Part shown: positions 32,018 to 39,641 of the stretch, piece by piece
Layout: each line of letters begins with the position of its first letter
How positions within the stretch are numbered: the stretch's first letter is position 1
NCBI RefSeq assembly: GCF_018327685.1
Contig: NZ_BNEL01000003.1
Coordinates: 248,001 to 312,000, forward strand
Source: Streptomyces sp. TS71-3
Lineage (GTDB): Bacteria > Actinomycetota > Actinomycetes > Streptomycetales > Streptomycetaceae
Length of the DNA: 64,000 nt
Direction of reading: 5' to 3'
Translations under genes and position numbers: made by a program
Notes under the pieces: model-generated
What the model was told of the DNA's origin: nothing
The model's database searches: none
What the model saw: only the letters and a program-made list of their open reading frames with translations

Positions 32018-32456
32018 CGATGACTTCCTTCAGGATGCCCGCATCGGGGAGTTGGGCCGGGGCGACGGGGCGGACGACGCGGATGTGCCCGGTGTCCAGC
32101 AGGTCGCCGAGGAGCACGCGCAGCACGCCCACCGGCAGGTCGCAGTCGGCCGCGATGTCGGCGACGGACCGGGGAGCGGCCCGGCACAGCGCGGTGATCG
32201 CCGCATGCTCGGGGGAGGGAGGCTTCGCGGCCTCCTCGCCGGCCTCCTCCGTCTGGACCGTCTGGACGACCGCGGCGAGGTCGAACACCTCGCTGGTCGG
32301 CCGCGCACGGCCGGAGGTCATCGCGTACAGGCGCACCAGTGGCCCGGCCTCGTCGTCGTACCACTCGGGGGTGGACGACGAGGCGTTCGGCGGGTGGGAC
32401 GGCGGCACGGGCCGTCCCCTTCCGTCGCCGAACCACTGCCGGGGAGTGTCTGTCAT
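31998..32456 (-). CDS. cvnC: conservon DUF742 protein CvnC
   Basis: This 152-residue DUF742 protein starts with a short Pro-rich head, then EAGPLVRLYAMTSGRARPT. A winged-helix-like part follows (ALCRAAPRSVADIAADCDLPVGVLRVLLGDLLDTGHIRV) and then the invariant ending PDAGILKEVIDGLRAL. DUF742 proteins occur only beside Roadblock and Cvn GTPase genes and probably link the kinase-like CvnA to CvnD; the molecular role is not established. It lies 10 bp after cvnB and overlaps cvnD. Confidence 0.93.
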   Translation of the reverse strand: MTDTPRQWFGDGRGRPVPPSHPPNASSSTPEWYDDEAGPLVRLYAMTSGRARPTSEVFDLAAVVQTVQTEEAGEEAAKPPSPEHAAITALCRAAPRSVADIAADCDLPVGVLRVLLGDLLDTGHIRVVRPVAPAQLPDAGILKEVIDGLRAL

Positions 32457-32466
32457 GGCGCTCCGG

Positions 32467-32892
32467 TCACTCCTGGACGGCTACGGCGTCGTCCGTGCGG
32501 TACGACACCCCGAGGTGCTCGGCCACCCGCCCCACCAGCCGCGCCATCTCGTAGGCGACCACGCCCACGTCGGCGTCGGCGTCGGTGAACACCGACAGGC
32601 AGGTGCCCTCGCCGGCCGCGGCGACGAAGAGGAACCCGTCCTCCAGCTCGACCACCGTCTGCACCACCCGGCCGGCCCGGAAGTGCCTGCCGGCGCCCTT
32701 GGCGAGGCTGTGGAAGCCGGAGGCGATGGCGGCGAAGCGCTCCCGGTCGTCACGGGTCAGCTCGCCGGACGCGCCGATGGGCAGGCCGTCGCCGGAGAGC
32801 ACGACGGCGTGCCTGATCTGCGGCACTTGTGAGACCAGCTCGTCCAGCAGCCAGTTGAGCTCGCCGGACGTCTCCGTCGTCGTCCCGGACAT
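32467..32892 (-). CDS. cvnB: conservon Roadblock/LC7 protein CvnB
   Basis: This 141-residue Roadblock/LC7 fold protein has ELNWLLDELVSQVPQIRHAVVLSGDGLPIGASGELTRDDRERFAAIASGFHSLA, then VVQTVVELEDGFLFVAAAGEGTCLSVFTDADADVGVVAYEMARLV. Such proteins act as GTPase-activating or scaffolding partners of Mgl/Cvn GTPases. The stop of cvnA and the start form TGATG (32894-32890); a GTG one codon earlier would give a GTGA overlap instead. GGGAG lies just upstream. It is cytoplasmic. Confidence 0.93.
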   Translation of the reverse strand: MSGTTTETSGELNWLLDELVSQVPQIRHAVVLSGDGLPIGASGELTRDDRERFAAIASGFHSLAKGAGRHFRAGRVVQTVVELEDGFLFVAAAGEGTCLSVFTDADADVGVVAYEMARLVGRVAEHLGVSYRTDDAVAVQE

Positions 32893-35777
32893 CACGATTC
32901 ATCTCCCTGTGACGGTATCTCGGAATGGCCCGGATCCCGTGCGGGCGGGGGCGGCACGTTCCCTTCGGGGGTGCGGCCCGGCATCTCCCCGGCAGCGGGC
33001 TCCGTCCGTCCCCCGGCACCGTGACCGAGGTCCGAGGCCGCCTGCTCGCCGCGCAGCCATCCGGCGCGCAGCGCCGCCATGGTGGCGCGGGCGCGCTCGG
33101 GCGAGCGGGCCGTGGCCGCGGGGTCCGCGATGTGCGGTCCCGAGCGCTGCGGACGGGGCGGGGCGTCCCGCAGCTCCGGCGCGATGTTCGCCTGCCGTAC
33201 CCGCTTGGGCAGCGGGGCGCCGCCCGTGGAGGACTGCCCGTTCCGCACGGGGAGTTCAGGGGCCGGGGTCTCAGCCCCCTGCGAGGTGGCCGCGTCTCCG
33301 GCGGGCGCGGCCCTGTCGACGGGTGCCGTCCCGTCGGCGGGCGCGGTCCCCTCGGCGGGCGCGGCGCCGGGCCGCGGTGCGTCGGCGGGGTCGTGGGCAC
33401 CCGGCCGCGACGGTTCGGCCGGCCGGACGGCAGGCGTCCCCCGGAAAGGCGTCTCCCAGGCGGGCACCACCTCGACAGGAGCCCCCGGCGGGGGCGCCTC
33501 CTGCGGCGGATGCGCCGGAAGAATCGTTTCGTCGCCGGAGGAAACCGCGTGCCGCGTCCGCTCCGGATCGGCGGCGGGTGTCGACGGGGCCCTGGTCGGC
33601 CGCGGGGGCACCTGCCGGGGCAGGGGTCCGGCGGGTGCGGCGTGGCGCCGGCCGTTGCCCCGGCCGCCCGGGACGGGCGGGAGTTCCATGGTCGCCGGGC
33701 CGCCGGGGTCCTGTGGCCCCGCCGCCGGCGGCTGCTCCAGCAGGGTCTCGGGAACGAGCACGACGGCCGTGACGCCGCCGTACACCGACGGTTTCAGCGC
33801 GACCTGGACGCCGCGGCGGTGCGCGAGGCGGTTGACCACGAACAGGCCAAGACGGTCGGTGTCGAGCAGGTCGACCTGGGAGGCGTCCACGATCTTGCGG
33901 TTGGCCTGGTCCATGGCCTGGCGGCTCATGCCGAGGCCGCGGTCCTCCACCTCAAGCGCCAGCCCCGCGCCGACCCGTTCGCCGCGCACCTGCACCTTGG
34001 TGTTCGGGGGCGAGAAGGCGACGGCGTTCTCGACGAGCTCGGCGATCAGGTGGGTGAGGTCGGCGACGGCCGAGCCGGCCACGTGGACGTCCTCGGCGAC
34101 CCGGACCTCGACGCGGGTGAAGTCCTCGACCTCCGCGACCGCCGCGCGCACCAGGTCGAGCATCGGCACCGGCCGGCGCCAGCCGCGCACGGGCGCGGCG
34201 CCGGAGAGGATGATCAGGCTCTCGGCGTGCCGCCGCATCCGGGTCGTGAGGTGGTCGAGCCGGAACAGGTCCTCCAGCTCGGTGGGGTCCTCGACGCGCC
34301 GTTCCATGGTGTCGAGCAGGTCGAGCTGGCGGTGGAGCAGCACCTGGCTGCGGCGCGCGAGTTTCACGTACACCTCGGAGATCCCGCTGAGCACCTCGGC
34401 ACGCTCGACGGCGGCCTGGAGCGCGGCCCGGTGCACGGCGTTGAGCGCGGCGCCGACCTGCCCGATCTCGTCCTCGCCGCGCCGCCGCACCGGCGCCTCG
34501 GCGTCGATGTCCACCTCCTCGCCCGCGTGCAGCCGGCGCAGCGACTGGGGGAGCTTGCTGCCCGCCAGCTCCAGCGCGGAGTTGCGCATCTCGACCAGCT
34601 CGACGACGAGGCCGCGGCCGATCTGCATCGAGATCAGCAGGGAGATCAGCACGCCGACGAGGCCGAGGACCACCGCGATGCCGGACTCGCCGAGCACGTC
34701 GAGCGCGAGCGGGTCGGCCTGCTTCGCCGCCGCGGTGCTCGCCCCCGCCTCGGCCTTGTCCAGGCCCGCCAGCACGGGTCCCGCGACCTGGTCCCACGTC
34801 GCCGTGGTGGCACCGCTCGGGGCGTGGCCGGGCCCGGCGTCCTCGACCACGCGCTCCAGGGACCGCAGTTGCTCGAAGTCCCGGCCCGCCAGGACGGCGC
34901 GGTAGGCCGACGCGTCCGACGGGCGCAGGTCGTCCACGGCCGACTGGAACAGCGTCTGCTCGGACTGGGCGGCGCCGACGAAGGAGCGGTAGCGGTCCCC
35001 TGGCATCCGCCCGTCCGCCCCGGAGCTGCCGACGACGGCGTCCTCGCGGCTGATCATCTCCCGGGCGCGGGCGAGCTCCTGCACGACGCGCGCCCCCGAG
35101 GCGATCGAGGACCCCTGGCCCTGCTCGGCGACGGACGCGCTGATCCCGCTCAGCCCGCCGTCGACGGCGAAGCCGCGGTCGATGGCGTCGGTGTACCGGG
35201 TGTAGGCGTCGCCCCAGGTCGCCCTCTTCGCTGCGATCCGCTTCCGCAGTTCGGGCAGCTTGCCGGAGGCGCTGATCAGGTCGCGGGTGCGGGAGGGGAG
35301 GTCGGGGCTGAGGGTTGCGGTGTCGGTGCTGCTGGCGCTGATGCCGCGCCGCAGGGCCGCCGCGGCGGCGTCGGTGGTCTTGGCCCTGGCGCCGAGGGTG
35401 CCCAGGCGCGCCGGGTCGGGCTTCGCCAGGTAGCGGGCCGCGGCGCTGCGTTCGGCCTGCACGGCCGTGACGTAGTCACCCACCGGTTTCAGGAGGGTCG
35501 CGTTGACGTCCTTGAACCGGGTGAGGTCGGAGACGCTCTGGGCGGTGGTGACGGTGGCGAAGGCCCACAGCGCCATCAGCGAGACGACGGGGACCATCAG
35601 CAGCGCGACGATCTTCGCCCGCACGGACTGGGGGCGCAGCCGGCCCGGCAGGAGCGAGGCGGCCCCGGTGAGCGGCGGCCGCGGCGCGCGCAGCACGTGC
35701 CCCGGTCCGCCGGAGGGTGGGGGTGTCCCGTGGTCGTGGTCGTGCCTGTCCTCGGCCAACACGCGGCTTACACGCAT
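32892..35777 (-). CDS. cvnA: conservon sensor histidine kinase-like protein CvnA
   Basis: This 961-residue membrane sensor starts at ATG with GAGGAAG upstream. A Pro-rich cytoplasmic head is followed by TM1 (VRAKIVALLMVPVVSLMALWAFATV), a ~290-residue extracytoplasmic helical sensor (nitrate/sulfonate-sensor type, ~80-370) and TM2 (GIAVVLGLVGVLISLLISMQIG). A HAMP-like linker and DHp-like helices come next (RRSQVLLHRQLDLLDTMERR ... LDHLTTRMRRHAESLIILSG), then an HATPase domain with N box ELVENAVAFSPP and G box DRGLGMS. The last ~270 residues are a Pro/Ala-rich disordered tail. In CvnA proteins the phospho-acceptor His is often not functional. It is coupled to cvnB. Confidence 0.92.
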   Translation of the reverse strand: MRVSRVLAEDRHDHDHGTPPPSGGPGHVLRAPRPPLTGAASLLPGRLRPQSVRAKIVALLMVPVVSLMALWAFATVTTAQSVSDLTRFKDVNATLLKPVGDYVTAVQAERSAAARYLAKPDPARLGTLGARAKTTDAAAAALRRGISASSTDTATLSPDLPSRTRDLISASGKLPELRKRIAAKRATWGDAYTRYTDAIDRGFAVDGGLSGISASVAEQGQGSSIASGARVVQELARAREMISREDAVVGSSGADGRMPGDRYRSFVGAAQSEQTLFQSAVDDLRPSDASAYRAVLAGRDFEQLRSLERVVEDAGPGHAPSGATTATWDQVAGPVLAGLDKAEAGASTAAAKQADPLALDVLGESGIAVVLGLVGVLISLLISMQIGRGLVVELVEMRNSALELAGSKLPQSLRRLHAGEEVDIDAEAPVRRRGEDEIGQVGAALNAVHRAALQAAVERAEVLSGISEVYVKLARRSQVLLHRQLDLLDTMERRVEDPTELEDLFRLDHLTTRMRRHAESLIILSGAAPVRGWRRPVPMLDLVRAAVAEVEDFTRVEVRVAEDVHVAGSAVADLTHLIAELVENAVAFSPPNTKVQVRGERVGAGLALEVEDRGLGMSRQAMDQANRKIVDASQVDLLDTDRLGLFVVNRLAHRRGVQVALKPSVYGGVTAVVLVPETLLEQPPAAGPQDPGGPATMELPPVPGGRGNGRRHAAPAGPLPRQVPPRPTRAPSTPAADPERTRHAVSSGDETILPAHPPQEAPPPGAPVEVVPAWETPFRGTPAVRPAEPSRPGAHDPADAPRPGAAPAEGTAPADGTAPVDRAAPAGDAATSQGAETPAPELPVRNGQSSTGGAPLPKRVRQANIAPELRDAPPRPQRSGPHIADPAATARSPERARATMAALRAGWLRGEQAASDLGHGAGGRTEPAAGEMPGRTPEGNVPPPPARDPGHSEIPSQGDES

Positions 35778-35824
35778 GACTTCCTCGTTCGGTGGTGTGG
35801 CTGAGACGTGCGGGTCGGGGGGCG

Positions 35825-36622
35825 TCAGTCGGAGGGGAGCTCGACACCGTGCGTCTCGACGTCGTACAGGCGCCGCACGGCCGACTCGGACTCCATGCGC
35901 TGCTGGGCGGTGGGCGACAGCGCGACGAACGCGGAGGTCAGGAAGAGGAAGGAGCCCAGGACGACGGCGAGCGGGAAGATGAACTCGGTGGCCGTGGCGC
36001 CCTGGAGCTCGGCCTGCCCGGGGGCCAGCCGCACGGACACGGCGGCCATGCCGGTGTAGTGCATGCCGCTGACCGCGACGCCCATCACCAGGGAGGCACC
36101 GGCGGCGGCCGACGTGCCCTGCACGGTGAGCGCGGCCCACAGGGCGGCGGTCGCCGCGGCGACGGCGATCAGCACGGAGAGGGTCACGAGCAGCGGGGAG
36201 TACCCGACGTCGCCGTGCAGCCGCAGCGCGGCCATCCCGATGTAGTGCATGGCGGCGACACCGAGCCCGGTGCCGAGGCCGCCGAGCAGGACGGAGCGGG
36301 TGCGCGAACGCCCGTAGCCCGCCGTGAAGACGCCGGCTCCGACCACGAGGATCGCGACGAGCAGGCTGAGCACGGTCAGCGGGACGTTGTAGCGGATGGC
36401 GGAGCCGGAGACGCTGAAGCCGAGCATGGCGACGAAGTGCATGGTCCAGATGCCCGAGCCGATGGCGAGGGAGGCCATGGCCAGCCAGTTGCGCCGGCTC
36501 GTCCCGGTCGCGGCGAGAGCGCGGACCATGCAGCGCAGGCCGAGCGCCCCGCCGACGCACGCCATCGCGAACGACAGCAAGGGCGTCAACCACCCGTAAG
36601 TGAAGTGATGCATACCTCCCAC
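35825..36622 (-). CDS. MHYT-domain integral membrane sensor
   Basis: This 265-residue, seven-helix membrane protein starts at GTG after GAGAGGAAG; an ATG three codons later sits directly on a GGAGG. Three MHYT motifs are visible: WTMHFVAM, AAMHYIGMAA and GMHYTGMAAV. In MHYT proteins (first defined in CoxS/YkoW) these Met/His residues were proposed to coordinate copper and to sense O2, CO or NO. Here no effector domain is attached; the cytoplasmic tail (~35 residues, QQRMESESAVRRLYDVETHG) is short. It lies 47 bp upstream of cvnA in the same orientation, so it likely heads the conservon operon. Confidence 0.9.
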   Translation of the reverse strand: MGGMHHFTYGWLTPLLSFAMACVGGALGLRCMVRALAATGTSRRNWLAMASLAIGSGIWTMHFVAMLGFSVSGSAIRYNVPLTVLSLLVAILVVGAGVFTAGYGRSRTRSVLLGGLGTGLGVAAMHYIGMAALRLHGDVGYSPLLVTLSVLIAVAAATAALWAALTVQGTSAAAGASLVMGVAVSGMHYTGMAAVSVRLAPGQAELQGATATEFIFPLAVVLGSFLFLTSAFVALSPTAQQRMESESAVRRLYDVETHGVELPSD

Positions 36623-37287
36623 GGGGCTTCCTCTCTCGCCTGGTTGATTCAGGCGACGGACACTAACACAGGAATTTCACATCCATTTGGAGCTCCTCCG
36701 TTTTCAGCAGCGGGAGAACACGATTACTCACCGGTATACCGCAAGTAACTGAGAAACCATCACTTTTATAAAGCCCTGACCCCGCCTACCGCCCGAGCAT
36801 CAAATCTCCCTGAGCGAAGGCCAGTTGGCGACGCGATCCGCGGCCACCGCCCCACTTCCCCGAATCCGCTCGGCGCTTTCTGACGAGCCGTCCGAGACGG
36901 CCCCCAGAGGGCTGGGCCAAGGCTCCCGGTCGCCTCCGGTGGGTTATCGGAAAACGACGCAGGGTTGCGTCAGCAATATGCCGTGGTTTACGGCGTGCAC
37001 GACATGCCATGTTTTATGGGGAATACACAAAAGATCTGTTGAACGGGCCCCCGGATGCGGGTGTCTCATCCCCGGACGTCCCGATGGCCCGTCACATGCC
37101 GGAAGACCCGCGCACCCGCCGGTCACGGGGCGCGAAGAAGTGCAGGTCGGCCTGCCGAAGTTATCGACACGGGCGTCCGTAAGGCAGACCTAAGTCGCCT
37201 TCCGTTCCGAGAACGTTCAATCGGGCGCCCCTGCCCGCGCCAGGTGCCGATCCTTAGGGTCCTTGAGGATTTCGAAAGAAGGGACTC
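36623..37287. other. 665-bp gene-free region with A+T-rich patches
   Basis: This is the longest spacer without repeats. Stretches 36660-36780 and 36970-37060 are markedly less G+C-rich than the rest. The first lies behind the MHYT start and may carry its promoter (TAGTGT-like -10 near 36660 on the minus strand). A small inverted repeat GCCGT-GGTTT-ACGGC lies at 36980-36994 and GCAGG-TCGG-CCTGC at 37142-37155. The only frame longer than 60 codons (36786-37010, minus) is arginine-rich and unconvincing. A small RNA is possible but unsupported. Confidence 0.5.
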
Positions 37288-38259
37288 ATGGACACACTCC
37301 GCGCAATCCGGGCTCGCGGGATCACCAAGTCTTTCGGCGACGTCGTCGCACTCGACGGCATCGATCTGGATGTGTCGCAGGGGCAGATCCACGGCCTGGT
37401 CGGGCCCAACGGCGCCGGCAAGACCACACTGCTCGGCCTCCTGCTGGGTCTGGCCGTCGCCGACGGCGGCAGCCTCGAGATCCTGGGCACGCCGCTCGGG
37501 CGGGCGCTCGCCGCTCCCGACTCGGTCGCCGGCTTCGTGGACGGTCCCGGCCTCTATCCCTCCCTCACCGCCAGGCAGAACCTCGCCGCGCTCGCCGCCC
37601 TCCGCGGCGGTGCGCAGACGGCGGGGATCGACGCCGTGCTCGACCAGGTCGGGCTCACCGACGTCGCCGACGACCGCGCCCGCGGCTTCTCCCTCGGTAT
37701 GCGGCAGCGGCTCGGGCTCGCCGCCGCGCTGCTGACCCAACCCCGGCTGCTGGTACTCGACGAGCCGTCGAACGGCCTCGACCCCGCCGGCAAGCGGCAC
37801 GTGCACGGCGTCCTCACCCGCCTCGCGGCGGAGGGGACCACCGTCGTGCTGTCGAGCCACCGCATGGACGACCTTGAGGCGCTCTGCTCCGAGGTCACCA
37901 TCCTCTCCACCGGACGGATCGTCTTCACCGGGCCGGTGGACAAGCTCGCCGCCGAGAACCGTGAACTCGACTACCGGCTGATCACCTCCGACGCGGCGGG
38001 CGCCCGCCGCGTGGCCGCCGAGGCACCCGGTATCCGGGTCGTCGAGAACACCGCGGCACGGCGCGACACCGAGGCGCTCTTCGTGCGCGCTCTGGTGCCC
38101 GCCGTCGACGAGCTGGTGGTGCGGCTCGTGCAGGAGGGCATCGCGCTGCGCGAGCTCTCACCCGTGGTCTCGCCGCTGGAGGCCGCGTTCCTCGCCCTCA
38201 CGGACCATCCCCCACTGCCTGCGGGGCGTGGGCGGTACCCCCAGGAGGACGGCCGATGA
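37288..38259 (+). CDS. ABC transporter ATP-binding protein (ABC-2 exporter type)
   Basis: This 323-residue ATPase has Walker A GPNGAGKTTLLGLLLG, Q-loop FVDGPGLYPSLT, signature FSLGMRQRLGLAAALL, Walker B RLLVLDEPSNGLDP and H-loop VVLSSHRMDDLE. The C-terminal ~100 residues resemble the DrrA/CcmA-type regulatory extension. The last ~18 residues (DHPPLPAGRGRYPQ) are encoded by a sequence resembling the MITE internal hairpin (38206-38245), so the original C-terminus may have been replaced. It overlaps the permease gene as ATGA. GAAGGGA precedes the ATG. It powers the permease encoded next; the substrate is unknown. Confidence 0.93.
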   Translation: MDTLRAIRARGITKSFGDVVALDGIDLDVSQGQIHGLVGPNGAGKTTLLGLLLGLAVADGGSLEILGTPLGRALAAPDSVAGFVDGPGLYPSLTARQNLAALAALRGGAQTAGIDAVLDQVGLTDVADDRARGFSLGMRQRLGLAAALLTQPRLLVLDEPSNGLDPAGKRHVHGVLTRLAAEGTTVVLSSHRMDDLEALCSEVTILSTGRIVFTGPVDKLAAENRELDYRLITSDAAGARRVAAEAPGIRVVENTAARRDTEALFVRALVPAVDELVVRLVQEGIALRELSPVVSPLEAAFLALTDHPPLPAGRGRYPQEDGR

Positions 38260-39638
38260 CCGCGACCATCGCCGGCGAACGCCCCACCGTCGACGACGGC
38301 CAGGCCGGCCGGGCCCGGCCCGTGTCGGTGGCCCGCGGCTACCGCTTCGAGCTGGTCAAGCTCGTCTCGCAGTGGCGGGTCCGGCTGCTGGTGCTCGCCT
38401 GCTGGATCGTTCCGGCGCTCTTCGTCGCCGGAGTGAGCCAGCAGAGCACGCTGCCCGTCGACACCCTCTTCGGCCGCTGGATGCTCGCCACGGGGTGGGC
38501 CGGGCCGCTGGTGATGCTCGGGTTCGCGGGCCTCTACGCGCTCCCGCTGCTGACCTCGCTGGTCGCCGGCGACGTGTTCGCCTCCGAGGACCGGCTCGGC
38601 ACCTGGCGCCACCTGCTCGTGGCGGTCCGCTCGCCCCGGCGGATCTTCGTGGCGAAGGTGTCCGCCAGCCTCACCGTCATCGTGCTGCTCGTGGCCGGTC
38701 TCGCGGTCTCCAGCGTGGTCGGCGGCGTGCTGGCGATCGGCGGCCACCCGCTGGTGGGCCTCGACGGGCACCTGCTGTCGTCGGGCGACGCCGCCGGCCG
38801 GGTCGCACTCGCCTGGCTCAGCGCGCTCGCCCCGACCCTGGCACTCGCCGGGATCGGCCTGCTCGGATCCGTCATGCTGGGCCGGTCCCCGATGGGACTG
38901 CTGCTGCCCGCGATCGTCGCGCTCGCGATGCAGCTCCTCCAGATGCTGCCGCTGCCCGTCGCCGTGCGGCTCGCCCTGCCCGGCTACGCCTTCATCTCCT
39001 GGAACGGCCTGTTCACCAGCCCGGCGCAGCTCGGCCCGCTGCTGATCGGCGTCGCCGTCAGCCTGGTGTGGGCCGTGGTCGCGACCGCGCTGGCCTACGT
39101 GCTGTTCATGCGCCGCGACTTCACCGACCTGAGCTACGACGGCTCCGGCCGCCGCGCGCTCACCGCCGGCATCCTGCCGCTCGCCGGACTGCTCGTCGTC
39201 ACCGTCGCGGTCGTCGCGCCGGCGACCGGGATCCCGCCCCTGTCGGGCTCGGGGATCGAGCAGGACAAGGTGCAGAGCTCGGTCGCCACGGCGTTCTCCC
39301 ACCTCTACCGCATGCAGACTCAGCAACTCCACCGCCCTGCGGTCACCGAGGCCCAGCTGAAGTCCTCGGCCGCGTGCACCAAGGGCGGCCAGGACGACGG
39401 CGAGGGCGCCGGCAACGACTGGCGCTGCGTCGTCTCCTGGCATCTCCCCGGCGTCAAGGCCACCGGGCAGGCGATCTATCAGCTTGACGTCACCCCGGAC
39501 GGGCGGTTCATGGCCGATGGCGATGGACCGAAGGAAGTGAACGGCTACTTCCTGGTGCGGACCCCCGAGGGGGACGCACCGAACCCGCTCTGGCAGTTCG
39601 ACGGCAACGTCGAGCTGCTTCCCACCTCGAAGGGATAA
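38256..39638 (+). CDS. ABC-2 type permease with C-terminal extracytoplasmic domain
   Basis: This 460-residue permease has an N-terminal cytoplasmic helix (RGYRFELVKLVSQWRVR), six to seven transmembrane segments (about residues 45-325) with the ABC-2 pattern SLVAGDVFASEDRLGTWRHLL before TM3, and a last helix ALTAGILPLAGLLVVTVAVVAP. After it comes a ~125-residue soluble domain (DKVQSSVATAFSHLYRMQTQQL ... WQFDGNVELLP) with two Cys (AACTKG, DWRCVVSW) that could form a disulfide outside. That tail is unusual for ABC-2 permeases and may contact the exported product or the phosphoesterase encoded 3 bp downstream. Confidence 0.88.
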   Translation: MTATIAGERPTVDDGQAGRARPVSVARGYRFELVKLVSQWRVRLLVLACWIVPALFVAGVSQQSTLPVDTLFGRWMLATGWAGPLVMLGFAGLYALPLLTSLVAGDVFASEDRLGTWRHLLVAVRSPRRIFVAKVSASLTVIVLLVAGLAVSSVVGGVLAIGGHPLVGLDGHLLSSGDAAGRVALAWLSALAPTLALAGIGLLGSVMLGRSPMGLLLPAIVALAMQLLQMLPLPVAVRLALPGYAFISWNGLFTSPAQLGPLLIGVAVSLVWAVVATALAYVLFMRRDFTDLSYDGSGRRALTAGILPLAGLLVVTVAVVAPATGIPPLSGSGIEQDKVQSSVATAFSHLYRMQTQQLHRPAVTEAQLKSSAACTKGGQDDGEGAGNDWRCVVSWHLPGVKATGQAIYQLDVTPDGRFMADGDGPKEVNGYFLVRTPEGDAPNPLWQFDGNVELLPTSKG

Positions 39639-39641
39639 GCA

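Noticed and set aside
36786..37010. Possible 74-residue gene in the MHYT/ABC spacer
   Set aside because: Arginine-rich, no ribosome site, no conserved pattern.
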